Positions 10,691 through 21,600 are shown, counted from the stretch's first letter. The stretch is DNA of 64,000 nt from Erigeron canadensis (GCF_010389155.1 NC_057761.1:14138501-14202500); one strand, 5' to 3'. The notes: generated from the letters alone by a model not told the origin. Numbers and translations are program-made.

Positions 10691-11216
10691 AGGACGATCT
10701 CCCTCAGATCGTCTTAGTCTTTGAACCTCATTTTCATACTTTTACTTAGTGGCTTGTAGGACGATCTCCTCAAAATCATTTTGACAAGTGATTGTGTGTT
10801 GTGAAGTGTTTGTTTGTTTGTGGCTAATTAATCCGAAAGGATTGGTTTGGTCAATTCAAATACTTGGAAAGTATTTTTCATTTGAAAGTTTGGAGACAGG
10901 AAGCTAGGACGATCTCCACAAGATCGTCTCAGCTCATTGAATCTAGGACGATCCTGACAAGATCGTCTCAAGTTTTCACAAGACCGTCCTACCTTTCTTA
11001 AACCAATTTCCAAGACGATCTCTTTAAGATCGTCTCACTTCTCAAATATTTTACTTAGCCAAATTTTCAAACATTTTCTAGGACGATCTCACCAAGATCG
11101 TCTCACCCTCTGAGCTTAAATTTCAAAACGATCTCACCAAGATCGTTTCATTTTCAAACTTGTATACTTCAACTTTTTTATACCATTTCCTAGGACGATC
11201 TCCCCAAGATCGTTCC
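10691..11216 (+). repeat. Leader array of CGATCT/AGATCG hairpins
   Basis: At least seven short inverted repeats of the form GACGATCT-(4-6 nt)-AGATCGTC start near 10691, 10905, 10944, 11011, 11080, 11126 and 11190, with weaker half-sites near 10759 and 10980. The loops vary while the arms stay the same. The array lies between the primer site and the ORF, where packaging and dimerisation signals normally sit. The minus-strand Copia has the same arm sequence in its leader (46578-46855). Confidence 0.85.
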
Positions 11217-11682
11217 TGTTCCGAAAATCAAGACAAAAAGAGACCTCTACAAAAACGACGATAACTTTTGCTAGAAGGCTCTGTTTTGTGCGTGTAACCA
11301 GTCAAAACGCTCGTAGAAACGAGACGCATCAAGTTGCAAATGGCCAAAGGAAGTTTGGTCGGCCTTCGAGCCCCAAAACGGCATTTTTCTATGAGTTTTG
11401 GTCACTTTTATGTCTTTTTCGAGTTTTTATGGACTTTATTTTGCTTATAACTTTCGGGTCATTTGTATTTTAGGGTCCATTCGAAATTCTCCTATATATT
11501 TATATGTAATTGAAGCCAGGGAAATGATCAGTTCATGTTAAATCAAAGTTTCATTTTCTTTTCAGATCGACTTACATTCCAAAAATCCAAAAATTCAAAA
11601 ATTTTCAAATTTCAATTTTAACTCCTTCACTTCAATTTCAATCACAATTACTTTTCATTTCATTCCACCTTTGCTCAATAAA

Positions 11683-12936
11683 ATGTCAAGTCCAAGTATC
11701 TCAAATTCAGTCAAGATACCTACTTCATCTGAAGTAAAACTTCATAAAGATGGACTGTGTTCATGTTGTTCGTCGAAACCTTATCCAAATCCTTGTCAAG
11801 TGATGAAGATATTGATTCATTCGACTGCAACTGAAAATGTCAAGTTTCAAGAGGAAGTAGTCACGTTCCAAGCTGAGAATGTCAAACTGAAAGAACAAAT
11901 GATCTACTTTCGAGCTGGGAATGTGAGGCTAAAAAATGAGATGAAAGAACTTCAAGTTGAATTTGGAAACCTTGCAGTTTGGAATGAAATTGACAAACAA
12001 TCTTTGAAGAAGAATGATGAGTTGATGTCACAAATGAAAGCTGAGATAAAAGAACTTCAACAAGAATTGGAAACTTCCAACAAGAAGTTGAATGATAGTA
12101 TCTTGGAAAGCAAATCAAGAGAACTTATTTTGCAAGAAAATATTTCAAGTTTTCAATCTCAGTTGAAAAATGAGACATCCATATTCTTAAACATGGAGAG
12201 CAAGTTCATTGATGAGATGAACAAAGTTGAGAAGGACAGACAAGATGTTTGCAACAAAATCAAGACTCTTGAAGAGAATTGTTTGCAATTTCAATCAAAT
12301 GAAACATCTCTACAAAAGAGAATCTCTGAACTTGAGATGGAATTGCAAACACAATTAACATCTTGTGACACTCAAATTGATGATGGCTCAGTTTATCATG
12401 ATGCAAGTCCAATATTTCCAACTGAACTAGATGCTCCAAAGAAAGTTTGCACTGAGTCCATCCCAAAGAGCTCAAAGATCAAAGTTTCATCTCCTGTTGA
12501 ACGTAAAGCTTCTCAATTTACTAACTATGCCTTATTCAAGGATAGAAAGTATTCTTCGAAGCCTACTACTGATGGAACACAGACTCTCATCCCATTCTTA
12601 TCATTTGAAGACAATACCAAGTTTATCTCTCAAGCAAAATCTCAGTTGAAGAAGCTGAAATGTCAACAAGTATACAAACCAAAGACAACTGAGTCAAAGC
12701 CATTCAAATATTCACTTTCGAAGCTGTTTGACCTTGCACCTTCTCTAGTGCAAAAAGTGAATGACTTTGCTTCTCCACTGCTTCCACGGAAAATTCACTT
12801 ATCCTCAACGTCAAGTTTTCATCCTCTGTGGAGTGCAAATTCTATTAGTCGAATCGATGACACTTTCCTTTGGAATTTCAAGATGAAAACCATTGGGCCT
12901 ACACTCAAATGGGTCCCGATGGTGGTTCGTAAGTGA
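11683..12936 (+). CDS. Coiled-coil protein of the non-autonomous element
   Basis: An open 417-codon frame starting MSSPSISNSV; the first ATG is at 11683 and upstream codons lack an ATG. Residues about 10-45 hold a short cysteine cluster (LCSCCSSKPYPNPC). Residues about 50-240 are a long, charged, heptad-like coiled coil with repeated ENVKLKE-type blocks. The C-terminal third is Ser/Lys-rich and basic and ends LKWVP near the stop. No enzyme motif is present. The ending matches the spacer between nucleocapsid and protease in the Copia element at 42350, so I infer a Gag-Pol spacer-derived protein. It might bind Gag or RNA in particles, but nothing shows this directly. The frame is undamaged, unlike almost all neighbouring frames. 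Confidence 0.8.
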   Translation: MSSPSISNSVKIPTSSEVKLHKDGLCSCCSSKPYPNPCQVMKILIHSTATENVKFQEEVVTFQAENVKLKEQMIYFRAGNVRLKNEMKELQVEFGNLAVWNEIDKQSLKKNDELMSQMKAEIKELQQELETSNKKLNDSILESKSRELILQENISSFQSQLKNETSIFLNMESKFIDEMNKVEKDRQDVCNKIKTLEENCLQFQSNETSLQKRISELEMELQTQLTSCDTQIDDGSVYHDASPIFPTELDAPKKVCTESIPKSSKIKVSSPVERKASQFTNYALFKDRKYSSKPTTDGTQTLIPFLSFEDNTKFISQAKSQLKKLKCQQVYKPKTTESKPFKYSLSKLFDLAPSLVQKVNDFASPLLPRKIHLSSTSSFHPLWSANSISRIDDTFLWNFKMKTIGPTLKWVPMVVRK

Positions 12937-12948
12937 TTCGATGAATAT

Positions 12949-12978
12949 GGCTTATACACATGTCAGTGTATAACCCGG
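12949..12978 (+). other. 3' hairpin shared with Copia
   Basis: TTATACAC and GTGTATAA form a perfect 8-bp stem with a 6-nt loop, flanked by GGC and CCCGG. It sits 13 bp after the ORF stop. Three versions occur in the same 3' region of the plus-strand Copia (36451-36590). Confidence 0.75.
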
Positions 12979-13077
12979 GCTAAAGATGTTGTTTATTGGA
13001 CTACTACTTCATAATGGTTGATTCCTCAGTTTCGACTTGAAAGAGACATGATGAACATGTGGCCACACATTCATCAT

Positions 13078-13632
13078 GAGGGGAAGAAAGAGAACAATGA
13101 AGTCGAACAAGTGTGTGTGCTTTCTTGAAATTTGATGGAGAGAAAGAAGAATTCATCAGTTGAGGGGAAGAAAGATAAATTGTTGACTAAAGTGATCCCC
13201 AAATTATTCTTTGAAGATAGTTATCGCCAACGTGATGGATACGCTGCGGGTACACCTTATACATAAGCGTTGGTGGTACGCAAATATGATTGTTTGATCG
13301 AGGGGAAGTTTGTGATGAAAATGATGTTTGTCCAAATGCTTCAAGAGAGAGATTCATTAATTAAGGGGAAGTGTGACAAAGTTAAGTTTGTCAAGAAGAG
13401 ACTTTCATGTTCAAATCTAAAGAGCCAAGATCAAGTTTCCACAATGCTTATACTCTGAGAAGTTCAAGACTTAAAGATACATCTTTAAGGTAAGTGTGAA
13501 GATTAAAGACGCAAAGTCAAGTTTGATGGAAGATCTTGAAGACAATGAGAAAGCTTCGAAGACCTTCATCAACAAATTCGTATTTATAGATGATGTCATG
13601 CATGAATTACATTTCAATACCAAGGGAAAGAA
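13078..13632 (+). promoter_or_regulatory. Repeated purine tracts ending in the polypurine tract
   Basis: GAGGGGAAG-like tracts occur at 13078, 13162, 13300 and 13363. The terminal CAAGGGAAAGAA (13621-13632) directly abuts the 3' LTR and is the likely plus-strand primer. The upstream copies look like extra or fossil polypurine tracts. Confidence 0.65.
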
Positions 13633-13888
13633 TGTTAGAACTAAAAATGGTGTTAAAATGTAAATGTTTTAGAGGTGGAAGGGGCATCAGTGAAACTTAG
13701 ATTTATGATATAAATAGCACCCTTCCACACATTATTTGTAAGCCTTTTCCCCACATTTATCCTAATCATTCCATTTCACTCTAATTATTATCCCTCCATC
13801 TCCATCTTCAACCTCCATACACACACAAACACCTTTTCATACACTAACTCCATTATTGCACAAATCAAGCTCAAATTTCTATTTTACA
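13633..13888 (+). repeat. 3' LTR of the non-autonomous element
   Basis: 256 bp, same ends as the 5' LTR, with a handful of substitutions (for example GCTGTT/GGTGTT near the start). Followed by the TSD GTTTT. Confidence 0.93.
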
Positions 13889-14011
13889 GTTTTTGCTGCT
13901 TGGTTTTCTTAGTTTATGAAAAGAGATTGGTGATTTGATTATAAAGAGATTGAACATCGCATCAATAGGTTAAAAGCAGGTGCTGGTTCTGATCGGACAC
14001 CTGTTGAGGCA

Positions 14012-14287
14012 ATGTCCGATAAGCAGAAAAAAGGAGGGTATCATAATAATAGCCCAAGGAAATCTGCTAATACTACCGGTTCTGTTGAGGAGGGGAAAAA
14101 TGTTGTTAATTCTGTTCCTTCTATTGAAGATCCATTATTGAAGAAGAGAGATTCTGAATCACCTAGTGCTGGGGTTGATTATAATGATCCTGGTGTGTCG
14201 ACTTGTGTTAACGATTCGGCCAATCCTTCAAAGACTTAGATTAATAATCAGATGCCACCTACTCCTGAGCCTATTGTTGATCATACA
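14012..14287 (+). pseudogene. LINE-D ORF1 N-terminal fragment
   Basis: Starts MSDKQKKGGYHNNSPRKS, which resembles the disabled MSSKKK...NSPNKK start of LINE-C ORF1 and supports this ATG. The rest is hydrophilic and low-complexity. TAG at 14237-14239 interrupts it, and at about 14288 it is fused to ORF2 linker sequence. The DUF4283-like domain, the zinc knuckle and the whole endonuclease are missing through deletion. Confidence 0.7.
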
Positions 14288-15017
14288 AAGAAAGATTTTT
14301 CAAACAAAAGGCTAAGATTGATTGGTTACGAGTTGGTGATTCTAACACGGCTTATTTCCACAAAGTTGTTAAGGCTCGTAAGGCTAGGAACAGAATTGAT
14401 TTGGTGATGAATGATGACGGAAGTAGTTTTGTGGGGGATGAGGTGGTTATGGCTTTTGTAAATCATTATAAGCAATTTTTGGGTAATCCATGCTTAGTGT
14501 TACCTCTTAATACTTCTAATTTATTTACTAATCGGCTTCCTATTGATCAAGCTAATAGGATGGTCCTAGATGGAAGGATTCCCGGGTGGTTTAAAGTTAA
14601 GAATCTCAAGGCATTAAAGAGCCCATTTCGAAAACTGCTTTTTGACAAGCGTAATCTTCATAGGAATGTGCAATGCTTAAGTGAGGAACTAGATAAGGTT
14701 GAATCTCAGCTGGATTAAGATCCAACGAATGTTTTGCTTCGTGAGGAACAAGCTACTTATTTACATGCTTATAATGAAGCCATTATTGATGAAGAAAGAT
14801 TTTTCAAACAAAAGGCCAAGATTGATTGGTTACGAGTTGGTGATTCTAACACGGCTTATTTCCACAAAGTTGTTAAGGCTCGTAAGGCTGGGAACAGAAT
14901 TGATTTGGTGATGAATGATGACGGAAGCAGTTTTGTGGGGGATGAGGTGGTTATGGCTTTTGTAAATCATTATAAGCAATTTTTGGGTAATCCAGGCTTA
15001 GTGTTACCTCTTAATAC
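14288..15017 (+). repeat. Scrambled direct duplication in LINE-D, offset about 504 bp
   Basis: About 220-230 bp starting AAGAAAGATTTTTCAAAC at 14288 recurs at 14792 with only about four differences. Between the copies lies the linker part that normally precedes this block, so the order is part 2, part 1, part 2. A recent tandem duplication combined with deletion of the endonuclease would explain it. The second copy then lacks about 35 bp present in the first after 14518. Confidence 0.8.
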
Positions 15018-15525
15018 TTCTAGGATGGTCCTAGATGTGTCTACTAATGAAATCAAAAGGGCCATATTTGACATGGGGGATGATAAGCACCAGGTCCTGA
15101 TGGATATTTAGTTGGTTTTTTCAAAGCAACATGGGATCTAGTTGGCGATAGTATTGTTGATGCTGTGAAGTTAACCACACGGTAATCTCTTTAATCCCCA
15201 AGGTTATTTCTCCTACTCGTATTACTGATTTTAGACCAATTTCATTATGCAATGTCATCAATAAATGTATCACGAAAATCATTGCAAATAGAATAAAGGG
15301 TGATCTAGCTGGTTTGGTTACTTCAAATCAATCAGCATCCCAGGTAGGAGTATATCAGACAATATTTTGCTTACTCAAGAGTTAATGCACAATTATCATC
15401 CGGATAGAGAAATACCACGGTGTGCACTTAAGGTGGATATTCAAAAGGCATATGATACGGTGGATTGTGTTTTCCTTAAGAAAATCCTTATTTATTTTGG
15501 ATTCCATAGAACGATGGTACATTGG
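14288..15525 (+). pseudogene. LINE-D ORF2 linker and first half of reverse transcriptase
   Basis: The linker block KIDWLRVGDSNTAYFHKVV occurs twice because of an internal duplication. It is followed by GGNEIKRAIFDMGDDK-like RT sequence, with ITDFRPISLCNVI near 15225 and then ALKVDIQKAYDTVD near 15425-15470 (motif A aspartate). The GADG block near 15095 is frame-shifted. The gene is cut at VHW by Gypsy-1 at 15525. Stops and frame changes make it non-coding. Confidence 0.75.
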
Positions 15526-15756
15526 TGTAACAACCGCCTTAGAAATAATTTAAATAAATCCATGATATGTTCTAGTTTCGAATATGTGCTCACATGAAGA
15601 TCTATTCACTCTTAAATCTTAAATTATAAGACGCGTCTATGGTCTATTGTGATAAGAATGTTAGGTTTCAAGACGTAAGCGATTGTATTCAAGAAATTCT
15701 AGTCTGAAAATGCTTCATTTAGACCCTACAATTATTAGAATCATTAATTAAGGGAA

Positions 15757-15768
15757 AACTATAAAAGG
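15757..15768 (+). promoter_or_regulatory. TATA box of the Gypsy-1 LTR promoter
   Basis: ACTATAAAAGGG, about 230 bp into the LTR. A pyrimidine-rich tract starting about 40 bp downstream is a plausible initiation region. The 3' LTR has the same motif. Confidence 0.7.
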
Positions 15769-16303
15769 GTTAGAAAACCCCATTTTTCTACTTCTTCACC
15801 ATTCCCCCCCCCCCCCCCCCATCTCACCTCTCTCTCTCTCTCTCTAAAAACACACACATACATTCACCATCTTCACCCACAAAAATTCATCATTTGATTT
15901 TGAGTTGTTAAACCAAGATTTCTTGCATTTTTAGCTTCCTTGTGATAATCAAAACATATTTCTAGTATCGATTTTCAGGTAATGACAGCAAATTTTGAGA
16001 TTTTCATCAAAATAAAAGTTTACTTTTCAAGTGTATGTTCTTGATGATTTGGTCCATTTTGGTGTAAAAATCGTGTTAAAAGTTAGTGGGTTTGTGTCTA
16101 AAAGTGTTTAGTAACCTTTTCGTGATCAAATTTGGGTCGTAAACGTGTCTTAATCTTCAAAACCCTCGTTTTTGTTGAACAGTCCCAAATTCGTCCTAAA
16201 AACACTTAAAACGAATTTAGTATCCTAGAAACGAATTTAAGTCTTCCAAAACGAAGTTAAGCTTCAAAACGAACTTAAGCTCCAAACAAACTTAAGTCCT
16301 CAA

Positions 16304-16690
16304 ACGAATTTAAGGTTTATCTTCGTTCAGATACACCTAACGAATTTAAGGTCTATCTTCGTTCAGATACACCTAACGAATTTAAGGTTTATCTTCGTTC
16401 AGATACACCTAACGAATTTAAGGTTTATCTTCGTTCAGATACACCTTACGAATTTAAGGTCTATCTTCGTTCAAATACACCTTACGAATTTAAGGTCTAT
16501 CTTCGTTCAGATACACCTTACGAATTTAAGGTTTATCTTCGTTCAGATACACCTTACGAATTTAAGGTTTATCTTCGTTCAGATACACCTTACGAATTTA
16601 AGGTCTATCTTCGTTCAGATACACCTTACGAATTTAAGGTTTATCTTCGTTCAGATACACCTTACGAATTTAAAGTCTATTTTCGTTAGT
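16304..16690 (+). repeat. 36-bp minisatellite inside the 5' LTR (11 units)
   Basis: Eleven head-to-tail units of ACGAATTTAAGG-(T/C)TATCTTCGTTCAGATACACC(T/A)-type sequence. They are preceded by degenerate AAACGAATTTAAG half-units from about 16210. The 3' LTR also has 11 units (24435-24820). Confidence 0.95.
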
Positions 16691-17177
16691 TGTAGAAATC
16701 AGATTTTATACTTCGTTGTAATCCAAGTCTATCATGTACAAGGAAACCCTAATTAAGGTATAATCAAGACATATTCGATCTTGTTTATCAAAGTGCGAGT
16801 TTAAAGACGTTCATTACGAGTCTAGTGTATGAAAAACACTGTTGAGTCAAACGTTTAAGGATCTTTAGTGAACCAAATCATCAGTACATCAAGGACACTT
16901 AGTAAATAAATAATCACGAGAACTAATACATGTATCCATCTATGCTCAATGGTTTGTGATTAGGTTGACATCAAGACATACTTGGATTCGAGTAGATATA
17001 TTTTACTATATCTGTGCTTATACCCTGTGCTTGTAGAACTACGCTTGTAGCAGATCACTGTGAGTCTTCGTAGCCCCTTTTTCTTTACTTATTTCGGGGT
17101 GAAAGGAATACTACTCATGCTTTTATACATGCCGTAACTACTTTTACTACTCTTTGGCTATTTGACTACTTGTTACA

Positions 17178-17349
17178 TATTAGCCGGTCCTATTGAGGAT
17201 TGTGTGTGCTCTATTGATACTATTAGCCGGTCCTATTGAGGATTGTGTGTGCTCTATTGATACTATTAGCCGGTCCTATTGAGGATTGTGTGTGCTCTAT
17301 TGATACTATTAGCCGGTCCTATCGAGGATTGTGTGTGCTCGCTTACTTA
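17178..17349 (+). repeat. 43-bp tandem repeat in the 5' LTR (4 units)
   Basis: Units begin TATTAGCCGGTCCTAT. There are four here but three in the 3' LTR (25310-25430), so one unit was gained or lost after insertion. The short open frame over it is incidental. Confidence 0.9.
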
Positions 17350-17815
17350 TGTGCAAGTTGGTCACTAGCCACTACATACGACTTAATACTTGAGATCTAT
17401 TGGCGGTATAAAATGCTTTTATACTACTTGTTTATACTCAAACCTACGAACTCACCAACCTTTGTGTTGACTCTTTTAAGTATTCCTTTCAGGTAATCAG
17501 GCTAATCGTGGCTAGGAGTGGTAGCATGGGACTATTAGCAGACTTCAGGATTTAGGGTTGGAGTTTGCATGCTTGTACTTTGTGTTGGGTGGCAATATGC
17601 CCAATCGTATCCCCTGCGTGGGAACCTTTCGTACTTGATTTGATCATCTTTGTTGAACTTGTGTGTGTAATAACTACTACTATGCTTGTTGGGTTATGAA
17701 ATTGACTATTTATGTTTATCCTAAGCACTCATTTAGTATTCCTATGTAACATCCATGTGCGCGTGTGCTTTATCTTACATCCCGAGTTTTCCGCCGCTGT
17801 CGGGGTGTTACAGAT

Positions 17816-17827
17816 TGGTATCAGAGC
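17816..17827 (+). promoter_or_regulatory. Gypsy-1 primer-binding site
   Basis: TGGTATCAGAGC three bases after the LTR, complementary to initiator-Met tRNA. Confidence 0.93.
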
Positions 17828-18691
17828 CGTGGTTATAGTGAATTAGGTGGTTTTGCCTAGACTATAACTTAGGAACCGCACGTAGCATGCATGATAGGAA
17901 TTATGTGTGCATTCAAACTCTATGGATTTTATCTATATCTGCGATATTCATGCTATTATACTCATTCATGCGCAGGCCCTAGAACCATGCTACCTTACCA
18001 CGTGTACTCATACTATTGGTATTCGATCTATGAGATGTGTTAAATTTAAATAATAATAATAAGTTAGCGATATAAAGTATTGTTAGGAAGGAAGTATGGC
18101 GATATATCATCACAGAAAAGCCTGATCAACTTTTCGCGTGTGGTATATTTACTATGGACTTGATGGCAACATGGATCGTGCCTTAGATGGTTAGAGCGTG
18201 GTAGCAACTCTGGCATGTTCAATAGGTATTGGTCGGGTGGAGGGTTAGCCGCTGGTACACCCTCTATACATACCTTTGCCAATGTCTAGGGAGCATGTCA
18301 GTACCGTGAGCCGACCTTGCATTAGATGTACTAAAGGTGTGGAGGGTTAGCCGCTGGTACACCCTGTATACATACACCGCTAGTGCAACGGATGTAGGGT
18401 TAGCCACACTTTTCAATTAAGTTGATATGGTTGTAGTATTCATCTTGCAAACTATCTTTCATGAAATGAAGATTCTATTGTAATATTACTCTGTGCTGCA
18501 TGGTTGATATTGATGATAATGTTTACTTTTTAGACATAATGCTCAATCTCTTGAATTACATGTGATCTTGAAAGTAAAATGTTTAGGATTCTAGAAAACT
18601 AACACGAGTGTGTTGAGAGTGCGTAATTGACGTCACGAATGACTATTCCTTCATTCTAACGCCGAACCCGTCTTTTCCTAATATAGGGAAA
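17828..18691 (+). other. Gypsy-1 untranslated leader
   Basis: No credible frame. Conserved with the Gypsy-2 leader (27828-28345), including GGCGATATATCATCACA and CCTGATCAACTTTTCGCG. The block GGGTTAGCCGCTGGTACACC occurs at about 18243 and again at about 18343, with a shortened copy near 18396. Its position suits RNA dimerisation or packaging signals. Confidence 0.75.
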
Positions 18692-21600
18692 ATGGTGTGA
18701 ACAAGAGCAAACCCGAATGTCGAAGCACAAGATAATGGTGTTGGTCATGGTAACCCTGGAGGTGGTCGTGGCAACCCGAGAGGAGGTCGTGGAAGGCAGC
18801 AAGGAAGAGGCCGTGGTAGAGGTCGTGGTGGTCGTGGTGATGGCATGGGTTATGGCGAGAACCCTGATTTAGCTACTATCATTGCAGAGCAGTTGGCAGC
18901 TTCAATGCCTACTATCATCGAACAAGTGACTGCTGCAATGGGTGCTGTCCCGAACCAGAACCGAAGAGCACCTGAAGTTGAAGCTGAATCTGTAAGAGTT
19001 GCACCGCAACAAGTGAATCAAGAACCAGAGAACTTTGACCCCGAAGTGGAGTTTGTTGATGATGGTGTGTATGTGGGCCCTGGACCCAGAAGAATTCCTA
19101 GAAATGATGAGTATGCTATGGGGAGAAGAGGTTGCAGTTACACCGAGTTTAAGAAGTGTGGTCCCCCAGATTATAACGGGAAAGGAGGAGCTGGTGTGTT
19201 TATGAAGTGGTTGGAGAAGTTGGAAGCAGTCATGGACATAAGTGAATGTCCATCTCATCAGAGGGTAAGATTCACTGGAGGTTCATTCACCGATGATGCA
19301 CTGTCATGGTGGAATACTTTGTTAAGAGCCCGTGGAAGAACTACTACTTTCGAGACACCATGGGATCAGTTTAAAGAGATGATGAAGAACCGATTTTGTC
19401 CACTAAATGAGATGCAGAAGATTGAGCAAGAGTTTTGGCACCACACCATGGTGGGATTTGGCCATGCAGAGCATACTAGCAAGTTTCAAGAGTTGGCTAG
19501 ATTGGTACCACATTTGGTGACTCCTGAGTCAAAGTTGATTGAGAGATACATCTATGGTCTCATTCCTCAGATCCGTAACACCCTGACTGGCATTCCTCCT
19601 TACTTGATTGAAGAAGCAATTCGAAGAACCAGTGCCATGACTGATGACTTGGTTAGGGCTGGGACACTGACAAGGTCTGCAGAGAAGAAAAGAGACTTTG
19701 GTGGACCCAGTAAAAGAAGGGACTTCAGAGCTGACAAGAGGGTCAGAGTTGGAAAGGTGTTTGCAGCAGTTGAGCCGGGGCAGAAGGCGTATGTTGGCCA
19801 ATTTCCACAGTGTGCTACTTGTACTTATCATCATTCAACAGCAGTGCCATGCCGATTTTGTCAGAATTGTCAGAAGTTTGGACATTTGGCTAGAGATTGC
19901 AGGATTGCCAGAGCTCCAGCAGCACCACCTCATGTAGCACCGTTGAACGCTAGAAACCCACCAGTCAATCGCGGAGGATGCTACGAGTGCGGTAGCACTG
20001 ATCACTACCGGAATTTTTGCCCAAGAGTTGCTAGACGACCCATTCCAGCCGCAGCTAATCAGAATTCATTGCAGATTGCAGCACCAAATCCTCCCAGAGT
20101 TAACCAAGCCCAGCAGGCCAGGGGCCGAGTCTTTGCCTTGAACGCGGTGGAAGCTGCTAACGATCCTAACGTTGTCATGGGTACATTTCTCTTAAATAAT
20201 CATTTAGCTACTGTGTTATTCGATACGGGTGCCGACCATAGTTTTATCTCCACTAACTTCGTGTGTATTATTAACGTGAAACCCATCCGTACTCATGCTT
20301 GCTATGAAATAGAGGTAGCTAGTGGTGAAATCTCTAAACTTGACAAATTTGTGCCTAAATGTGTGTTAACACTAGATACTCATTCATACTATATAGATCT
20401 AATCCCGTTTGAAATGGGTAGCTTCGATGTAATAGTGGGGATGGATTGGTTATCCCGGGTAGATGCAACCATTGTATGTCGTGCAAAAATTCTTAGAATC
20501 CCCTTAAGTGGGGGAGAGGTATTAGAAATTCAAGGCGAGAGACCCGAGACACACAAACAGATCCTAATGAGCACAACAACTGAAGTAACCAAACTAGCTG
20601 ATATACAAATAGTTCGTGAATTTCCCGATGTCTTTCCTGATGACATCCAGGGATTACCCCCGTCTCGCCAAGTCGAATTCCGAATCGATCTCATTCCTGA
20701 CGCTATGCCGGTAGCAAAGACACCATATCGTTTAACACCTTCTGAAATGCAAGAACTCGAGTCACAGTTGCAAGAGTTACAAGATAAGGGATTCATTCGA
20801 CCAAGTTCATCGCCATGGGGCGCACCGATACTATTTGTAAAGAAGAAGGACGGATCTTTTCGCATGTGCATTGATTATCGTGAGCTCAACAAGTTAACCA
20901 TTAAGAATCGATATCCTTTACCGCGCATCGATGATTTGTTTGATCAATTGCAAGGCGCAAAGTACTTCTCAAAAATCGATCTTCGATCGGGCTATCATCA
21001 GTTAAGAGTTCGTGAAGAAGACGTACCGAAAACGGCGTTTAGCACGAGATATGGGCACTTTGAGTTCTTAGTGATGCCTTTTGGTCTGACGAACGCACCC
21101 GCCGTTTTCTTGGATCTCATGAACCGTGTATGTAGACCCTACCTTGATAAATTCATTATCGTATTCATCGACGACATCCTCATTTATTCCAAGACGAAAC
21201 AGGAGCATGAAGTGCACTTGAGGAAAGCCTTAGAACTTCTAAGAGCTGAAAAGTTGTACGGGAAGTTTTCAAAATGTGAATTTTGGTTGGAGGAAGTAAA
21301 GTTTTTGGGCCATGTAGTTGACAAAAATGGAATCAAGGTCGACCCCAGTAAAATAGAAGCAGTAGAGAATTGGAGAAGGCCAGAGACACCGACAGAGATC
21401 AGACAGTTTCTCGGTTTAGCAGGCTACTACCGACGATTTATCGAGAACTTCTCAAAGATCGCACAACCTCTTACCCTGTTGACGCATAAAGATAGGAGTT
21501 TCGAATGGGGAGAGAAACAAGAAAAAGCTTTCAGAATCTTGAAAGAGAAGTTATGTAATGCCCCAGTCTTAAGTCTTCCTGAAGGGACCGATGATTTTAT

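Larger units (their letters stand above)
9985..13888 (+). mobile_element. Non-autonomous LTR retrotransposon (Copia-related) with coiled-coil ORF
   Basis: 256-bp LTRs at 9985-10240 and 13633-13888 start TGTTAGAAC and end TTTTACA. They are flanked by a perfect 5-bp TSD GTTTT (9980-9984, 13889-13893). A primer site follows the first LTR and a purine tract precedes the second. Protease, integrase, reverse transcriptase and RNase H are all absent. The single ORF (11683-12936) ends LKWVP, like the Gag-Pol spacer of the Copia element at 42350 (SKWVPKV). LTR ends, TATA context (TATAAATAGCC), leader hairpins and the 3' hairpin are also shared with that Copia. It is probably a deletion derivative mobilised by such a partner. 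Confidence 0.9.
15526..17812 (+). repeat. Gypsy-1 5' LTR
   Basis: Starts TGTAACAACCGCC and ends CGGGGTGTTACA. It contains a TATA-like ACTATAAAAGGG at about 15757-15768, then a long C run and a (CT)n run at 15806-15846. It also holds an 11-unit minisatellite, a four-unit 43-bp repeat, and a splice-acceptor-like TTCCTTTCAG near 17484-17492. Confidence 0.95.

Noticed and set aside
16304..16690. Regular 36-bp units considered as a CRISPR array
   Set aside because: There are no unique spacers, the units are head-to-tail, and the array sits inside a plant LTR.
17236..17496. 86-codon open frame in the Gypsy-1 LTR, repeated at 25324-25584
   Set aside because: It lies across the 43-bp tandem repeat (43 is not a multiple of 3) and is conserved only because the LTR is duplicated. 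It has no domain.
18902..19258. Minus-strand open frames opposite Gypsy-1 and Gypsy-3 gag-pol
   Set aside because: They are antisense shadows of a conserved coding sequence with no domain or start context of their own.
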